A DNA stretch of 64,000 nucleotides from NCBI RefSeq assembly GCF_902859705.1, contig NZ_CADIJO010000023.1, forward strand, positions 27,473 to 91,472. Reading direction: 5' to 3'. This document shows, piece after piece, positions 15,934 through 25,769 of the stretch. Origin of the DNA: Achromobacter deleyi. GTDB lineage: Bacteria > Pseudomonadota > Gammaproteobacteria > Burkholderiales > Burkholderiaceae_B. Numbering within the stretch: position 1 is the first letter of the stretch; each line of letters starts with the position of its first letter. The notes under the pieces are model-generated. The model ran no database searches. It was not told where the DNA came from and was given only the letters and a program-made list of their open reading frames with translations. The translations under genes and the position numbers were made by a program.

Positions 15934-18099
15934 TCAGCTGCGCCGCGCGGTCAGCCACTGCGCCGGCAGCAGCGCCTTGTTCACGATCCGCACTTCGCCA
16001 ATGCTGCCAAAGAAGCCGTCGGCCCGGTTGCCGTCCCACGACCCGGCACCGACGACCCACGGCATGTTGGCGGCCAAGGTCGCCAGGCCCGGCGCGTCGG
16101 ACGCGTTGCGCAGGACCGGCGCGCCTTCGACGTACAGGATGGTTTCGTGGGTGGTGTTGTCGTTGACCACGGCGATATGCAGCCACTTGTCGGCGATGAT
16201 TTCGCCGGACCAGTTGGTCTTGGCGTCGCGCGTGCCGGTCACGTCGGGCACGACTTCCCACTGGATTTCACGCAGGCTGGACACGGCGAACAGCAGCGGC
16301 GGGGATTCGCCGTCGCCGCCATTGAAGCCGGGCAGGTCGCCGCGCTTGCCGTCGCGGGTCATGATGTTCATCCACGCGTTCTTGCCCGAGGTCCAGTCGC
16401 GGTCGATCTTGATGAAGGCTTCGACCGTGTAGCCGTTGGGCACGGTTTCGGCATTGATCGCGGCGGCCGTGTCGGTGGTGAAGTAGCTCATGCGGGCGGT
16501 GTTCTTGTCGGTGTTCAAGAAGCGCACCGAGCCCGGGGCGGCGGACAGGTAGTGGTGGTCGTTGGACCAGACCAGGTCGCCCAGCTGGGCGCCGGCCACG
16601 CCGTCGATGTTCAGGGCGGCGCGGCGCACGGGGTTCAGGCCGGTGCGGTCGGCGACGACGGTGCCCACCGGCACGGGCTGGCCGTCGGTGCCGCCGAAGA
16701 AGCGCCAGTGGGCCAGCGTGCCGGACACCTGCGGGTAGTCTTCGCTGTCGGCGGCGGGCTTTTGCGTCGTTGCGGGCGGTTCGGTGTAGTTGGCCAGGAT
16801 CAGCGCGCGGGCCTGGTCGATCAGCGCGGTGTGGCTGGGCGTGCCGGCCTTGAAGTCCTTGTTGAAGCCGGCAAAGCGCTTGGCGAAATCCATCTTGATG
16901 GTGAATTCCTCGTTGGCGCCGGTCAGCACCGCCTGGTCGAAGGCGTTGAGCGTGTTCTTGGGCTTTTGCGGCACCCAGGGCGAGAACGACAGCACGCGGA
17001 TTTCGTTGTTGGTGAGGTCGAATTCGTACAGGCGCATCAGGCCGTTGCCGCCCTGGTAGGCCATCTGGTAGTCGACGACCATTTCATGGACGGGATTGCC
17101 GAAGTCGTTGGTCTTGGTCAGCAGCGCCGCGCCATGGTAGTGGCCGTTGAGCGTCATGAAGATCTGGTCGTTGCTGTGGATCAGTTCGCGCCACAGCATC
17201 AGGCCGTACGGCACCTCCAGCGGGCTGATGCCGTCTTTGTCGATGTTCAGCAGCTGGTGGTTGACCAGGATGACGGGCAGCGTCGGGTTGGCGCGGATGA
17301 CCTGGTTGGCCCAGGCCAGCGCCGCGTCGGAAATGCGCCACGACAGCGACAGCACCATGAACTTCTGGCCCTCGGCTTCGAACACGTGCCATTCGTGAAA
17401 ACCGCTGGGGTCGCGGCCGCCGAAAGTGGCTTGCTTCTTGGCGCGGTCGGTGCCGAAGGTCTGCAGGTAGGGTTCGTTGGCCAGGGTGCGCTGGGCGTCG
17501 GTGGCGCTGGTCTGGCTGCTTTGATCGACGTAGTCGCGGTCCAGGATCACGTCGTGGTTGCCGGCCAGGATGGAATACGGCACCTTGGCGTCTTCCAGGA
17601 TCTTCATGGCCGCGTCGGCCACCTTCCACTGGTCGGGCTTGTTCTGCTGGTCGACCACGTCGCCCAGGTGGATCAGGAAGGGAATGCTGAGCGCCTTGGC
17701 GTTGTTGGCCACCCATTGCGTCTGCGCCTTGTAGGGCTCGCTGCCGTACTTGCGCATGAACTGCTGGTTTTCGGCATCGGTGGCGTAGCGCGAATAGAAC
17801 TGCGTGTCGGGCAGCACGGCAACGGCGAAGCTGGAGATGTTCTTGGGCTGCGGTTGCGGTTGGGGCGCCGGTGCGGGGGCATCGGGCGCGGCGGGGTCTT
17901 CGTCGTCGTTGTCGCTGGCGCAGGCCGACAGCAGCAGCGAGCCGCCGACCGGCATGAGCGTGGCGCCCAGGCCGGCTTTGAGCAGGCTGCGGCGGCGCGG
18001 GTCCGTCGCGGCCGGCAGCGTGCGGCTTGTCTCGGCAATGTCATGATCACCGTGTTGCGGGGTTACGGGATACTGCGAGTCTTGCTTGTCGTGCGCCAT
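15934..18099 (-). CDS. Tat-exported lipoprotein: calcineurin-like phosphoesterase with LamG-like C-terminus
   Basis: This 721-residue protein carries a twin-arginine motif (RRRSLLK, residues 35-41) and a lipobox-like LLLSAC with Cys60, so Tat export followed by lipidation is likely. Metallophosphoesterase motifs follow: LPDTQ, HLGDVVD, AGNHD, VNHQ and NGHYH. The first motif is D-T-Q where many relatives have D-x-H, as in some extracellular phosphodiesterases. The last 230 residues resemble a concanavalin/LamG beta-sandwich (YTVEAFIKI, WLHIAVVND, ILYVEGAPV). It is a single gene with a short Pro/Gln linker after the lipobox. The substrate (phosphodiester, nucleotide or sugar phosphate) is unknown. 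Confidence 0.88.
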   Translation of the reverse strand: MAHDKQDSQYPVTPQHGDHDIAETSRTLPAATDPRRRSLLKAGLGATLMPVGGSLLLSACASDNDDEDPAAPDAPAPAPQPQPQPKNISSFAVAVLPDTQFYSRYATDAENQQFMRKYGSEPYKAQTQWVANNAKALSIPFLIHLGDVVDQQNKPDQWKVADAAMKILEDAKVPYSILAGNHDVILDRDYVDQSSQTSATDAQRTLANEPYLQTFGTDRAKKQATFGGRDPSGFHEWHVFEAEGQKFMVLSLSWRISDAALAWANQVIRANPTLPVILVNHQLLNIDKDGISPLEVPYGLMLWRELIHSNDQIFMTLNGHYHGAALLTKTNDFGNPVHEMVVDYQMAYQGGNGLMRLYEFDLTNNEIRVLSFSPWVPQKPKNTLNAFDQAVLTGANEEFTIKMDFAKRFAGFNKDFKAGTPSHTALIDQARALILANYTEPPATTQKPAADSEDYPQVSGTLAHWRFFGGTDGQPVPVGTVVADRTGLNPVRRAALNIDGVAGAQLGDLVWSNDHHYLSAAPGSVRFLNTDKNTARMSYFTTDTAAAINAETVPNGYTVEAFIKIDRDWTSGKNAWMNIMTRDGKRGDLPGFNGGDGESPPLLFAVSSLREIQWEVVPDVTGTRDAKTNWSGEIIADKWLHIAVVNDNTTHETILYVEGAPVLRNASDAPGLATLAANMPWVVGAGSWDGNRADGFFGSIGEVRIVNKALLPAQWLTARRS

Positions 18100-18234
18100 C
18101 TGTGCCGCCCAAGTGAAAAAGTGGGAAGCTTAGAAACGCGCAATGACGGAAATGTTAAGCGTGCGTGAACATTGTGTGCGGCATGGGGATCGCGGTTGCG
18201 AACTCGTCCATGCCGTGACCCAAGAGAAACGTTG

Positions 18235-19671
18235 TCACGCGTGTACCGGCGGCAAGCGGTCGGCCCACGGCCGGGCGCGTTCCAGTTGCCCGGCCAGTTC
18301 GATCAGCGTGGTGTCGTCACCATACGGCGCCATGAACTGGATGCCGATCGGCAGGCCGCTCGCGTCGCGGCACAGGGGCACGCTCATGGCGGGTACGCCG
18401 GCCGCGTTGGCGGGGCGGGTGAAGACGGTGCCGCGCATGAATTCGTCGGCGAAGGCGCGCCAGTCACTGCTGCGTACGTCCAGCGCGGTCACGGGCGGCG
18501 GCAAGGTGGGCAGCACGGGCGTCAGCAGCACGTCGTAGTCGGCCATCAGGCGCCCCAGGCTGCGGGCGATGGCGTTGGCGGTGTTGCGGGCGGCCAGCAG
18601 GGCGGGTGCGGACAGGCTGCGGCCATATTCGGCCAGGCCCAGGTTGGCGGGTTCGAAGCCGCTGGCGTCGGCGGGGCGGCCGGTGTCGGCGGCGATGGCG
18701 TCGACCTCCAGCGCGGTGTAGGCGGCCACGATGCGCAGGTACGCGTCGGCCAGCGCGGCCTGGTCGAAGTTGAAGGCCGCGGGTTCGACGCGGTGGCCCA
18801 ATTGACGGCATAGCGTGGCGGCGTCGTCCAGTGCGGCGGCGACGGCGGGGTCCAGCGTTATGTCCAGGCCTGGCTGCGTGATGAGGCCAATGCGCAGCGC
18901 GCGCGGGTCGCGGCCGGCGGCCTCGGCGTACGCGCCGGATTTGGCCGGGGCGGCATATAGCGCGCCGGGTTCGGGTGCATCGGTCAGGTCGAGCAGCAGG
19001 GCGGAATCGCGCACGGACCGGGTCAGGACGTGGTGGCTGACCAGTCCGCCCCAGTTTTCGCTGGACACGGGGCCGCAAGGCACGCGCCCGCGCGACGGGC
19101 GCAGGCCGAACAGGCCGGTGCAGGCGGCCGGGATGCGGATGGACCCGGCGCCATCGTTGCCATAGGCCAGCGGCACCATGCGCGCGGCAACGGCAGCGGC
19201 GGCGCCGCCGGACGAGCCGCCGGGGCTGCGGCGGGCGTCCCAGGGGTTGAGCGTCGCGCCGTGCAGGGTGGGCGCGGTGTGGATGTTGGCCGAGAATTCC
19301 GGCAGGTTGGTCTTGCCGACGATGACCAGGCCGGCGGCCTTGTAGCGCCGCACCAGTTCGTGGTCGTGCGCGGGGGTGTAGCCCACGGCGGCGCGGCAGC
19401 CGAACGACATGGGCGTGCCGGCGTAGGTGGGGCAGTCGTCCTTGAGCAGCATGGGCACGCCGCGCAGCGGGGCGTCGGCGGGCAGCTCGCGCAATTGCGC
19501 CTCGGCCTCGTCGCGCATGGTGAGGATGACGGCGTTCAGTTGCGGGTTGACGCGGTCGATGGCGGCAAAGGCCTGCGCCACGGCCTCGGCCGGGGTCAGG
19601 CGGCCGGCGCGGATGGCGGCGGCCAACGCGGTGGCGTCGGCCTGGAGGTAGTCGGAATCAGGGATGGGCAT
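18235..19671 (-). CDS. Amidase-signature-family amidase
   Basis: This 478-residue cytoplasmic enzyme has the Ser-cisSer-Lys triad: K77 in LLKDD, the cis-Ser in GGSSGG (153-154) and the nucleophile S177 in GAGSIRIP. Length and motifs match GatA-like amidases that hydrolyse small amides or aryl/acyl amides. There is no GatB or GatC nearby, so it is not the tRNA amidotransferase. It is the distal gene of a minus-strand operon encoding an oligopeptide-type importer, a C45 hydrolase and an alpha/beta hydrolase, which points to catabolism of an imported amide. It starts 37 bases after the small frame at 19709-19813. Confidence 0.9.
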   Translation of the reverse strand: MPIPDSDYLQADATALAAAIRAGRLTPAEAVAQAFAAIDRVNPQLNAVILTMRDEAEAQLRELPADAPLRGVPMLLKDDCPTYAGTPMSFGCRAAVGYTPAHDHELVRRYKAAGLVIVGKTNLPEFSANIHTAPTLHGATLNPWDARRSPGGSSGGAAAAVAARMVPLAYGNDGAGSIRIPAACTGLFGLRPSRGRVPCGPVSSENWGGLVSHHVLTRSVRDSALLLDLTDAPEPGALYAAPAKSGAYAEAAGRDPRALRIGLITQPGLDITLDPAVAAALDDAATLCRQLGHRVEPAAFNFDQAALADAYLRIVAAYTALEVDAIAADTGRPADASGFEPANLGLAEYGRSLSAPALLAARNTANAIARSLGRLMADYDVLLTPVLPTLPPPVTALDVRSSDWRAFADEFMRGTVFTRPANAAGVPAMSVPLCRDASGLPIGIQFMAPYGDDTTLIELAGQLERARPWADRLPPVHA

Positions 19672-19708
19672 GGCTGCGGGAATGCGGGTCAGTATGAATG
19701 GAAACAGG

Positions 19709-19813
19709 TCAATGGCGGGGCGGCGGCGCGAGCGCGGCGGCCAAACTCAAGGCCAAATTGAAGGCCAGAATCCAGGCGAAATCCAAGCCCATGGCCGCGG
19801 CGCGAGCTGGCAT
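19709..19813 (-). CDS. Possible 34-residue membrane microprotein coupled to the binding-protein gene
   Basis: A short frame begins with an ATG that overlaps the TGA stop of the upstream binding-protein gene (TGATG) and encodes 34 residues. Residues 12-28 are strongly hydrophobic (FAWILAFNLALSLAAAL), enough for one membrane helix, followed by a Pro-rich tail. About four fifths of third codon positions are G or C, close to the neighbouring genes. The coupling geometry is the same as between the FecI and FecR genes in this window. It could be a small transporter subunit or simply spacer DNA. Confidence 0.35.
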   Translation of the reverse strand: MPARAAAMGLDFAWILAFNLALSLAAALAPPPRH

Positions 19814-21366
19814 CACGGCTGCGTCTTGGTCACGCCCCAGAACCGGTGCGTGCCGCCCGGCCAGCCCTGGTAGCCCTGCACCGACGGCCGCAGTGCGGTG
19901 ACGACGGGCAGGTTGAACAGGCCGATGATGGGGATGTCTTGCGCCATCAGTTCGTGCAGCTGGTTGAAGAGGTCGCGGCGTTTGTTCGGGTCGGGCTCCA
20001 TCGCCACCTGCTTGAGCAGGGCCGAGGCCTTGGGGTCGTCCCATTGGCGGGTGGGTTCGACCTTTTTGTCGCCGATCAGCGATTCGTACATCAGCAGCGG
20101 GTCCAGCCGGGCGGAATAGCCGAAGATGGCCAGCTCGTACTGGCCACGGCCGTACAGGTCCAGCTGCGAGGCCCAGTCGCGCACTTTCAGTTCGACGTTG
20201 ATGCCGGAGGCGGCCAGCATGGCCTGCACGATGGTGGCGGCCTGAATGCGTTCCTGGCGGTTGGCGACCAGCAAGGTGATGGGTTTGCCCTTGTAGCCGG
20301 CCTGCGCCATCAGGGTGCGGGCGGCGGCCGGGTCGTAGGCCGGCCAGGTCTTGCTGCGGGCATCGTAGTACGGGCTTTGCGGCACCAGCACCGACGGGTT
20401 GGCGCTGTACAGGCCTTCGCCCGAGGCCTCGGCCAGGTCGGGAAGGCTGAGCGCGTGGGCAATCGCCTGGCGCATGCGCACGTCTTGCAGCGCGGGCGCA
20501 TTGCTTTGCACCTGCATGACCAGCCAGCTGGGGGTCTGCTGCACCTGTACCGTCAGGCCCTGGCCGCGCAGCGTCTGCATGGTGGCGGGCTCGATGCCGT
20601 CCACGACGTCCAGGTCGCCGGACAACAGGCCGTTGCTGCGGGTGCTGGCGTCGGGCACCGTCATGAAACGCAGCAGGGGAATGGTGGCGGTCTTGTTGCC
20701 GGCGTAGCCGTCGCGTGCGCCGGGCAGGGCGTCGTAGGCCTCAAAGCGTTTCAAGTCCAGCTGGCGGCCGGTCATCATGCCGGCGAAGGCATAGGGGCCG
20801 GTGCCGATGGGGGCCTTGAAGCTGCCGTCGGCGTTGACCGAATCCGGGTGCAGGATCCACGGCGTGCACTGGATCGTGGCCAGCGTCATCAGGAAGTTGG
20901 GCGCGGGCGAGGCGAAGGTGAACCGCACGGTCTGCGCATCGACGGCGTCGACCTGCTGCAAGGCGGGACCGATCTTGCCGTTGTAGCGGTTGACGCACTG
21001 GAAGTTGGTCTTCGGATCCAGATAGCGCTTGAAGTTCCAGGCCACGTCGGCGGCCGTCAGCACCGCGCCGTTGTGGAAATGCACCTTGGGCCGCAGGGTG
21101 AACTCGTAGACCTTGCCGTCGTCCTTGACCTGCCAGCTTTCGGCCAGCACGGGTTTGATCTTCAGGTCTTCGCCATAGGCCACCAGGCCTTCGACCACGT
21201 GGGCCAGCACCATGTCGGCGTTGGCGTCGCGGTTCACGCCGGGGTTGATGCTGGCGATATCGGCGTGCAGCGCCACGCGCAGCGTGCCGATGTCGCCGAC
21301 GGCGTGGGCGGCGGGGCCGGCCAGCAGGCCGCACAGCAGCAGGGCCAGGGCGGGTTTGCGTGTCAT
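19813..21366 (-). CDS. Oligopeptide-type ABC transporter substrate-binding protein
   Basis: This 517-residue periplasmic protein of the SBP_bac_5 (DppA/OppA) family has a signal peptide (1-22, cut after AHA) and family blocks such as KVHFHNGAVLTAADVAWNF and ADIASINPGV. An AAGG-type ribosome binding site (AAGGGGA) precedes the ATG. It follows the alpha/beta hydrolase gene in the same operon as two permeases and a fused ATPase, completing an importer for peptides, opines or acylated amino compounds. By family knowledge, specificity is broad and cannot be predicted from sequence alone. Confidence 0.9.
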   Translation of the reverse strand: MTRKPALALLLCGLLAGPAAHAVGDIGTLRVALHADIASINPGVNRDANADMVLAHVVEGLVAYGEDLKIKPVLAESWQVKDDGKVYEFTLRPKVHFHNGAVLTAADVAWNFKRYLDPKTNFQCVNRYNGKIGPALQQVDAVDAQTVRFTFASPAPNFLMTLATIQCTPWILHPDSVNADGSFKAPIGTGPYAFAGMMTGRQLDLKRFEAYDALPGARDGYAGNKTATIPLLRFMTVPDASTRSNGLLSGDLDVVDGIEPATMQTLRGQGLTVQVQQTPSWLVMQVQSNAPALQDVRMRQAIAHALSLPDLAEASGEGLYSANPSVLVPQSPYYDARSKTWPAYDPAAARTLMAQAGYKGKPITLLVANRQERIQAATIVQAMLAASGINVELKVRDWASQLDLYGRGQYELAIFGYSARLDPLLMYESLIGDKKVEPTRQWDDPKASALLKQVAMEPDPNKRRDLFNQLHELMAQDIPIIGLFNLPVVTALRPSVQGYQGWPGGTHRFWGVTKTQP

Positions 21367-21429
21367 GGGGTTCCCCTTGTGTTTTTTGTCTGGGTGGCGG
21401 GTCTGGGTGGTGAGCCTTTATGGCAGGCT

Positions 21430-22284
21430 TTAGCGGCGGGCCTTCAGAAAGTCTTCGAAGAACACCTGGACCGGGTCGATGACCTTGAACGGCTCGTGTG
21501 CCACGCCCGGCACGGTGTCGCGCCGGACCTTGATGCCGTGGCGTTCGAAGCTTTGCGCCAGCGCCTCGATCCGCTCGATGCGGTTGTCGCCTTGCAGGTC
21601 GGCGCCGGGCATCCACAGCTTGCTGTCGCGCGGGATGGTGATTTCCCAGGTCTGGGTGTCGTCGGTGCCGACCACGGTCTGCACGGCCACCTGGCGCATG
21701 GCCTCGATGTCGATGGCTTTGCCAAAGCGCGCGGGCACGTCGCGCACGCCCACCCACCAGTCGTAGTCGGGATGCAGCAGCGTCACCACACCGGGCGCGC
21801 CGATGGAGACGGCTTGCAGGCGTTCGGGGTGCAGCATGAAAAAGCGCTGGCAGAACTGGCCGCCGCCCGAATAGCCGTACAGCAGGAAGCGGCTGCCGTT
21901 CACGCGGTACTTGGCGATGACTTCGTCCACCATGGCCAGCAGCACGTGGTCGTAGCGGATGTCGTGGAACTGGATGCGCTTGTAGTTGGCCAGGTCGCCG
22001 GGTTCGATGATGCCTACCGGGAACAGCGGCGCCAGCACGATGCAGTCGTGGCGCTGGGCGAAATCGGCGAACAGGTCGCGGTATTGCGTGGCGGTGCGGC
22101 CGGTGCCGTGCACGATGACGGCCAGGTCGTAGGCCTTGGCGGCGGTTTCGTCGTAGTCGGCCGGCACGTACAGGCAGTAGCTGAAGCGCTGGTCGTATTG
22201 GCAGGCAAAGAACGGCGTGGCGCCGAAGTCGTAGAAGCTGAGCTTGATGCCGTGGCCCTGTCGGCGGGCAGGTAGCGTGGTCAT
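21430..22284 (-). CDS. Alpha/beta hydrolase
   Basis: This 284-residue cytoplasmic protein has an alpha/beta-hydrolase fold with the oxyanion-hole segment VHGTGR (59-64), nucleophile elbow GYSGGG (Ser139) and a late catalytic-type His in GVAHEPF. It lacks a signal peptide. The start overlaps the stop of the dual ATPase gene by 4 bases and has a good AGGAGG site. Its place between transporter genes and the amidase suggests that it cleaves an ester or amide of the imported substrate. It is not close to any named esterase I recognise; a poly-hydroxyalkanoate or carboxyl-esterase role cannot be excluded. Confidence 0.82.
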   Translation of the reverse strand: MTTLPARRQGHGIKLSFYDFGATPFFACQYDQRFSYCLYVPADYDETAAKAYDLAVIVHGTGRTATQYRDLFADFAQRHDCIVLAPLFPVGIIEPGDLANYKRIQFHDIRYDHVLLAMVDEVIAKYRVNGSRFLLYGYSGGGQFCQRFFMLHPERLQAVSIGAPGVVTLLHPDYDWWVGVRDVPARFGKAIDIEAMRQVAVQTVVGTDDTQTWEITIPRDSKLWMPGADLQGDNRIERIEALAQSFERHGIKVRRDTVPGVAHEPFKVIDPVQVFFEDFLKARR

Positions 22285-24008
22285 GGATGGGCCTCCTGGG
22301 GCCGGTCGGTGCTGAAAGCGGGGGCCGCGGGCGATTGCCCGGCGGGCGGGCTTTGGCGGTCATCGAAAGGCTGCCCGCCGGTGTCGCTGCGCCATTTCAG
22401 GCGCACGCCGCCCGAGGGCGTGGGCTCGAGCAGCGGAATGGCGCCGAGCAGTTGGCGGGTGTAGGGTTCGCGCGGGGTGTCGAAGATGGCGTCGCGGGTG
22501 CCTTGTTCGACGATGCGGCCGGTCTGCATCACGATGACGCGGTCGGCAATCTGTTCCACCACGCCCAGGTCGTGGCTGATGAACAGGCACGAAAAGCCAT
22601 AGCGCTGCTGCAGGTCGGCCAGCAGATCCAGCACCTGGGCGCGTACCGTGACGTCCAGCGCGGACACGGCCTCGTCGGCAATCAGCAGCGCCGGGCGGCG
22701 CACCAGGGCGCGCGCAATCGCCACGCGCTGGCGCTGGCCGCCGGACAGTTCGTGCGGATAGCGCTGGCCGAAGTCGCCGCCCAGCCCCACGTCTTGCAGC
22801 GTTTCGGCCACGCGCCGGGCCTTGTCGGACGCGCTCAAGCCGGGCGCCAGCCGCAGCGCCTCGGCCACCAGGGCCGAGACCGTCATGCGCGGGTCCAGCG
22901 ACGAATACGGGTCCTGGAACACCATCTGGCAGTGGTAGCGGTAGTCGTCAAAGCCCGCGCCGCGCGCAGCCAGCGGCTGGCCCTTGTAGCGCAGCGTGCC
23001 GCCGGTGGGCGCCACCAGGCCGGTCAGCACAGAGCCCAGCGTGGTCTTGCCCGAACCCGATTCGCCCACCACGGCCACCACTTCGCCCGGATGGATGTCC
23101 AGGCTGATGCCGTGCAGCACGCGCACGCCGGCCTGGCGGCCGAACCAGGTGCGGCGGGCGCCGTATTCCACGGTCAGGTCGCGTGCGGACAGCAGCGGCG
23201 CGGCGGTGGCCAGCGGGCGCGGGGCGCGGCGCTGCGGCAGGGTGGCCAGCAGTTGGCGGGTGTAGTCGTGGGCGGGCGCGGCCAGCAGTTGGGCGGTGGC
23301 GCCGGTTTCGACGATGTCGCCGCGGCGCATCACCACCATGCGGCTGGCGTAGCGCGCCACCATCGGCAGGTCATGGCTGATCAGCAGCACGGCGGTGCCG
23401 TTTTCCTGGGTCAGCTCGACCAGCATTGCCATTACTTCGCGCTGGATCACGGCGTCCAGCGCGGTGGTGGGTTCGTCGGCGATGAGCAGCGCGGGGCGCA
23501 GCAGCATGGCCGAGGCGATCATGATGCGTTGGCGCATGCCGCCCGAGAACTCATGCGGATAGGCCCGCAGCACGCGGTCGATGTCGCGCAGGCCGACGCG
23601 GCGCAGCATGGCTTCGATGCGCCCGCGGTGGCTGGCGCGTTCGCGCGGGGCGTGCTGCAGCAGGCCTTCTACCAGTTGTTCGCCTACGGTCAGCGATGGC
23701 GTGAGCGAGGTCATGGGTTCCTGGAACACCATCGCCACCTTGGGGCCGCGCAGGGCGCGCAACTGCGCCGGACGCAGGCCGTAGACAGACGTGCCGTCCA
23801 GCTTGATGTCGCCGCCGGTACGCACGATGGCGTCGGGCGTCAGGCGCATGATGGCGCGGCCCAGCAAGGTCTTGCCCGAGCCGGATTCGCCCACCACGCC
23901 GACGATCTCGCCGCGCGCCACTTGCAGGCTGGCGTCGGCCACCACGTTGTGATGGGGGCCGGCGGCCAGCGTCAGGCGATCGATGTCGAGCAACACGGGG
24001 GATGTCAT
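22281..24008 (-). CDS. Fused dual-domain oligopeptide ABC ATPase (DppD-DppF type)
   Basis: This 575-residue protein carries two complete ATPase domains in tandem. The first has Walker A GESGSGKT (about 40-47), signature FSGGMRQR and Walker B LLIADEP; the second has Walker [12 protein letters not shown] (about 335), LSGGQRQR and LLIADEA. The second Walker B ends in Ala rather than Pro, as is common in DppF-like halves. This corresponds to DppD and DppF joined in one chain, like YejF/GsiA. It overlaps both neighbouring genes by 4 bases. It powers the two permeases encoded upstream. Confidence 0.92.
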   Translation of the reverse strand: MTSPVLLDIDRLTLAAGPHHNVVADASLQVARGEIVGVVGESGSGKTLLGRAIMRLTPDAIVRTGGDIKLDGTSVYGLRPAQLRALRGPKVAMVFQEPMTSLTPSLTVGEQLVEGLLQHAPRERASHRGRIEAMLRRVGLRDIDRVLRAYPHEFSGGMRQRIMIASAMLLRPALLIADEPTTALDAVIQREVMAMLVELTQENGTAVLLISHDLPMVARYASRMVVMRRGDIVETGATAQLLAAPAHDYTRQLLATLPQRRAPRPLATAAPLLSARDLTVEYGARRTWFGRQAGVRVLHGISLDIHPGEVVAVVGESGSGKTTLGSVLTGLVAPTGGTLRYKGQPLAARGAGFDDYRYHCQMVFQDPYSSLDPRMTVSALVAEALRLAPGLSASDKARRVAETLQDVGLGGDFGQRYPHELSGGQRQRVAIARALVRRPALLIADEAVSALDVTVRAQVLDLLADLQQRYGFSCLFISHDLGVVEQIADRVIVMQTGRIVEQGTRDAIFDTPREPYTRQLLGAIPLLEPTPSGGVRLKWRSDTGGQPFDDRQSPPAGQSPAAPAFSTDRPQEAHP

Positions 24009-24823
24009 GCGCGCCTCCGCATGCGGGGATCGAGCCGGTCGCGCAGCGCGTCGCCCAAGAGATTGATGCCCAGCAGGGACAGCGAGATCGCCAGGCCGGG
24101 AAAGACCGCCAGCCAAGCAGCCTGGCCGATATAGCTGCGGCTGCCGGCCAGCATGTTGCCCCAGGTGGGCGCGGGCGGCGCCACGCCCAGGCCCAGGAAG
24201 CTGAGCGAGCTTTCGGCCAGGATGATCCAGCCGCACATGGACGTGGCCATGACGATGACCGGCGCCAGGCAGTTGGGCAGCAGGTGCCGCATCAGGGTGT
24301 AGAACTCGGAATTGCCCATGATGCGCGACGCCCGCACGAATTCGCGTTCGCGCAGGCTGAGCACGGTGCCGCGCACCACCCGCACCACGGACGACATATA
24401 GGCCAGGGCCAGCGCCAGGATGATGCCGGTTTCGCTGGCGCCGAACACGGCCAGCAGGCCCAGCGCCAGCAGCAGGCCGGGAAAGGCCAGCAGGGTGTCG
24501 TTGATGGCCATCAGCACGCGGTCGGTCCAGCCGCGCAGAAAGCCGCTGGTGGCGCCGATGAGTACGCCCGCCCCGGTGGCCAGCAGCACCGTCATCACGC
24601 TGACGCGCAGGCTGGCGGTGGCGCCCTGCATCAGGCGGCTGAAGACATCGCGGCCCAGCTCGTCGGTGCCCATCAGGTGCGTCAGGCTGGGTGCGGCCAG
24701 GCGGGCCTTGAAGTTGAGCTTGAGCGGATCGTAGGGCGTCCAGAACAGCGCCACCAGGGCGGTGACGACCACCACCGCCACCAGGGTGCCGCCCACCACG
24801 GCGGTCAGGGAACGACGTTTCAT
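24005..24823 (-). CDS. Oligopeptide ABC transporter permease, DppC type
   Basis: This 272-residue inner-membrane protein has about six helices, the DppC N-terminal block HLMGTDELGRDVFSRLMQGA, and the C-terminal LAESSLSFLGLGVAPPAPTWG typical of OppC/DppC. The EAA loop reads REFVRASRIMGNSEF. The ATG at 24823 overlaps the DppB-like gene stop by 4 bases, and its own stop overlaps the ATPase start. A longer upstream frame is only overlap with the previous gene. Confidence 0.91.
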   Translation of the reverse strand: MKRRSLTAVVGGTLVAVVVVTALVALFWTPYDPLKLNFKARLAAPSLTHLMGTDELGRDVFSRLMQGATASLRVSVMTVLLATGAGVLIGATSGFLRGWTDRVLMAINDTLLAFPGLLLALGLLAVFGASETGIILALALAYMSSVVRVVRGTVLSLREREFVRASRIMGNSEFYTLMRHLLPNCLAPVIVMATSMCGWIILAESSLSFLGLGVAPPAPTWGNMLAGSRSYIGQAAWLAVFPGLAISLSLLGINLLGDALRDRLDPRMRRRA

Positions 24824-25764
24824 TGCGCGGCCACCCTCGGGTCGAACAGCGGGTAGAGCAGGTCCACCGCCAGATTGACCAGCACGTACACGCTGGCGAT
24901 GAACAGCAGACAGCCCTGGATCACCGGGTAGTCGCGGGCGAAGATGGCGTCGACCAGCAGGCGGCCCAGGCCGGGAATGGTGAACACCGTTTCGATCACG
25001 GCCACGCCGGCCAGCAGATTGCCCAGGATCAGGCCCAGCAGCGTCCAGGTGGGGCCGAACGAACTCTTGAAGGCGTGGCGGCGCAGCACCTTGAATTCGG
25101 ACAGGCCCTTGGCGCGGGCGTGGGTGATGTAGTCCAGGTTCAGCACTTCCAGCGTGGACGCGCGGGTCATGCGCAAGATGACGCCGATCTCGTGCAGCAG
25201 CAGCGTGGCCACCGGCAGCACCAGGTACATCAAGGCGCGGCCCGGGTTCTCGGCGAAGGTGACGAAGCCCACCATCGGAAACCAGCCCAGCTTGAGCGAG
25301 AACAGCAGCAAGAGCAGCAGGCCCATCCAGAAGGCGGGTAGCGACAGCAGCAGGGTGGCGCCGCCCACCAGCGCCAGGTCGGCCAGGCGGCCCTGGCGCC
25401 ACGCCGCCAGCATGCCGGCCGGCACCGCCAGCAGCGTGGCCAGCAGCACGGCGGGCAGCACCACCTGCGCGCTGACGACGAAGCGTTCCAGGATCAGCGA
25501 CAGCACCGGTTCGCGGTTGGCGATGGATAGTCCCAGGTCGCCTTGCAGCACGTGGCCGCCCCACAGCACGAACTGGGTCGGCCAGCTGGCGTTCAGCCCC
25601 AACTGTTCGCGCAGCGCGGCCAGGCTGGCGGCATCGGCCGAATCGCCCAGCATCAAGGCGGCCGGATCGCCCGGAATCAGCCGCACCAGGATGAACACCG
25701 CCAGCGCAACCATCAGCAGCGTGGGCAGCGCCATGCCGATGCGCGACACGATGAAGCGCAGCAT
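24820..25764 (-). CDS. Oligopeptide ABC transporter permease, DppB type
   Basis: This 314-residue inner-membrane protein of the DppB family begins MLRFIVSRIG and shows the conserved RLIPGDPA segment after the first helix, an EAA loop (THARAKGLSEFKVLRRHAF) and the C-terminal YPLFDPRV. It starts 5 bases after the C45 hydrolase stop, so the two are almost certainly co-transcribed. It pairs with the DppC-type permease downstream. Confidence 0.91.
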   Translation of the reverse strand: MLRFIVSRIGMALPTLLMVALAVFILVRLIPGDPAALMLGDSADAASLAALREQLGLNASWPTQFVLWGGHVLQGDLGLSIANREPVLSLILERFVVSAQVVLPAVLLATLLAVPAGMLAAWRQGRLADLALVGGATLLLSLPAFWMGLLLLLLFSLKLGWFPMVGFVTFAENPGRALMYLVLPVATLLLHEIGVILRMTRASTLEVLNLDYITHARAKGLSEFKVLRRHAFKSSFGPTWTLLGLILGNLLAGVAVIETVFTIPGLGRLLVDAIFARDYPVIQGCLLFIASVYVLVNLAVDLLYPLFDPRVAAQ

Positions 25765-25769
25765 GGCGC

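Noticed and set aside
18100..18234. Pho box upstream of the phosphoesterase gene
   Set aside because: Only a single weak half-site (CCGTCAT) is visible; no spaced pair of CTGTCAT repeats.
18214..18239. Inverted repeat CGTGAC/GTCACG at the amidase stop as a terminator
   Set aside because: Only six pairs with a 14-base loop and overlapping the stop codon; too weak to call.
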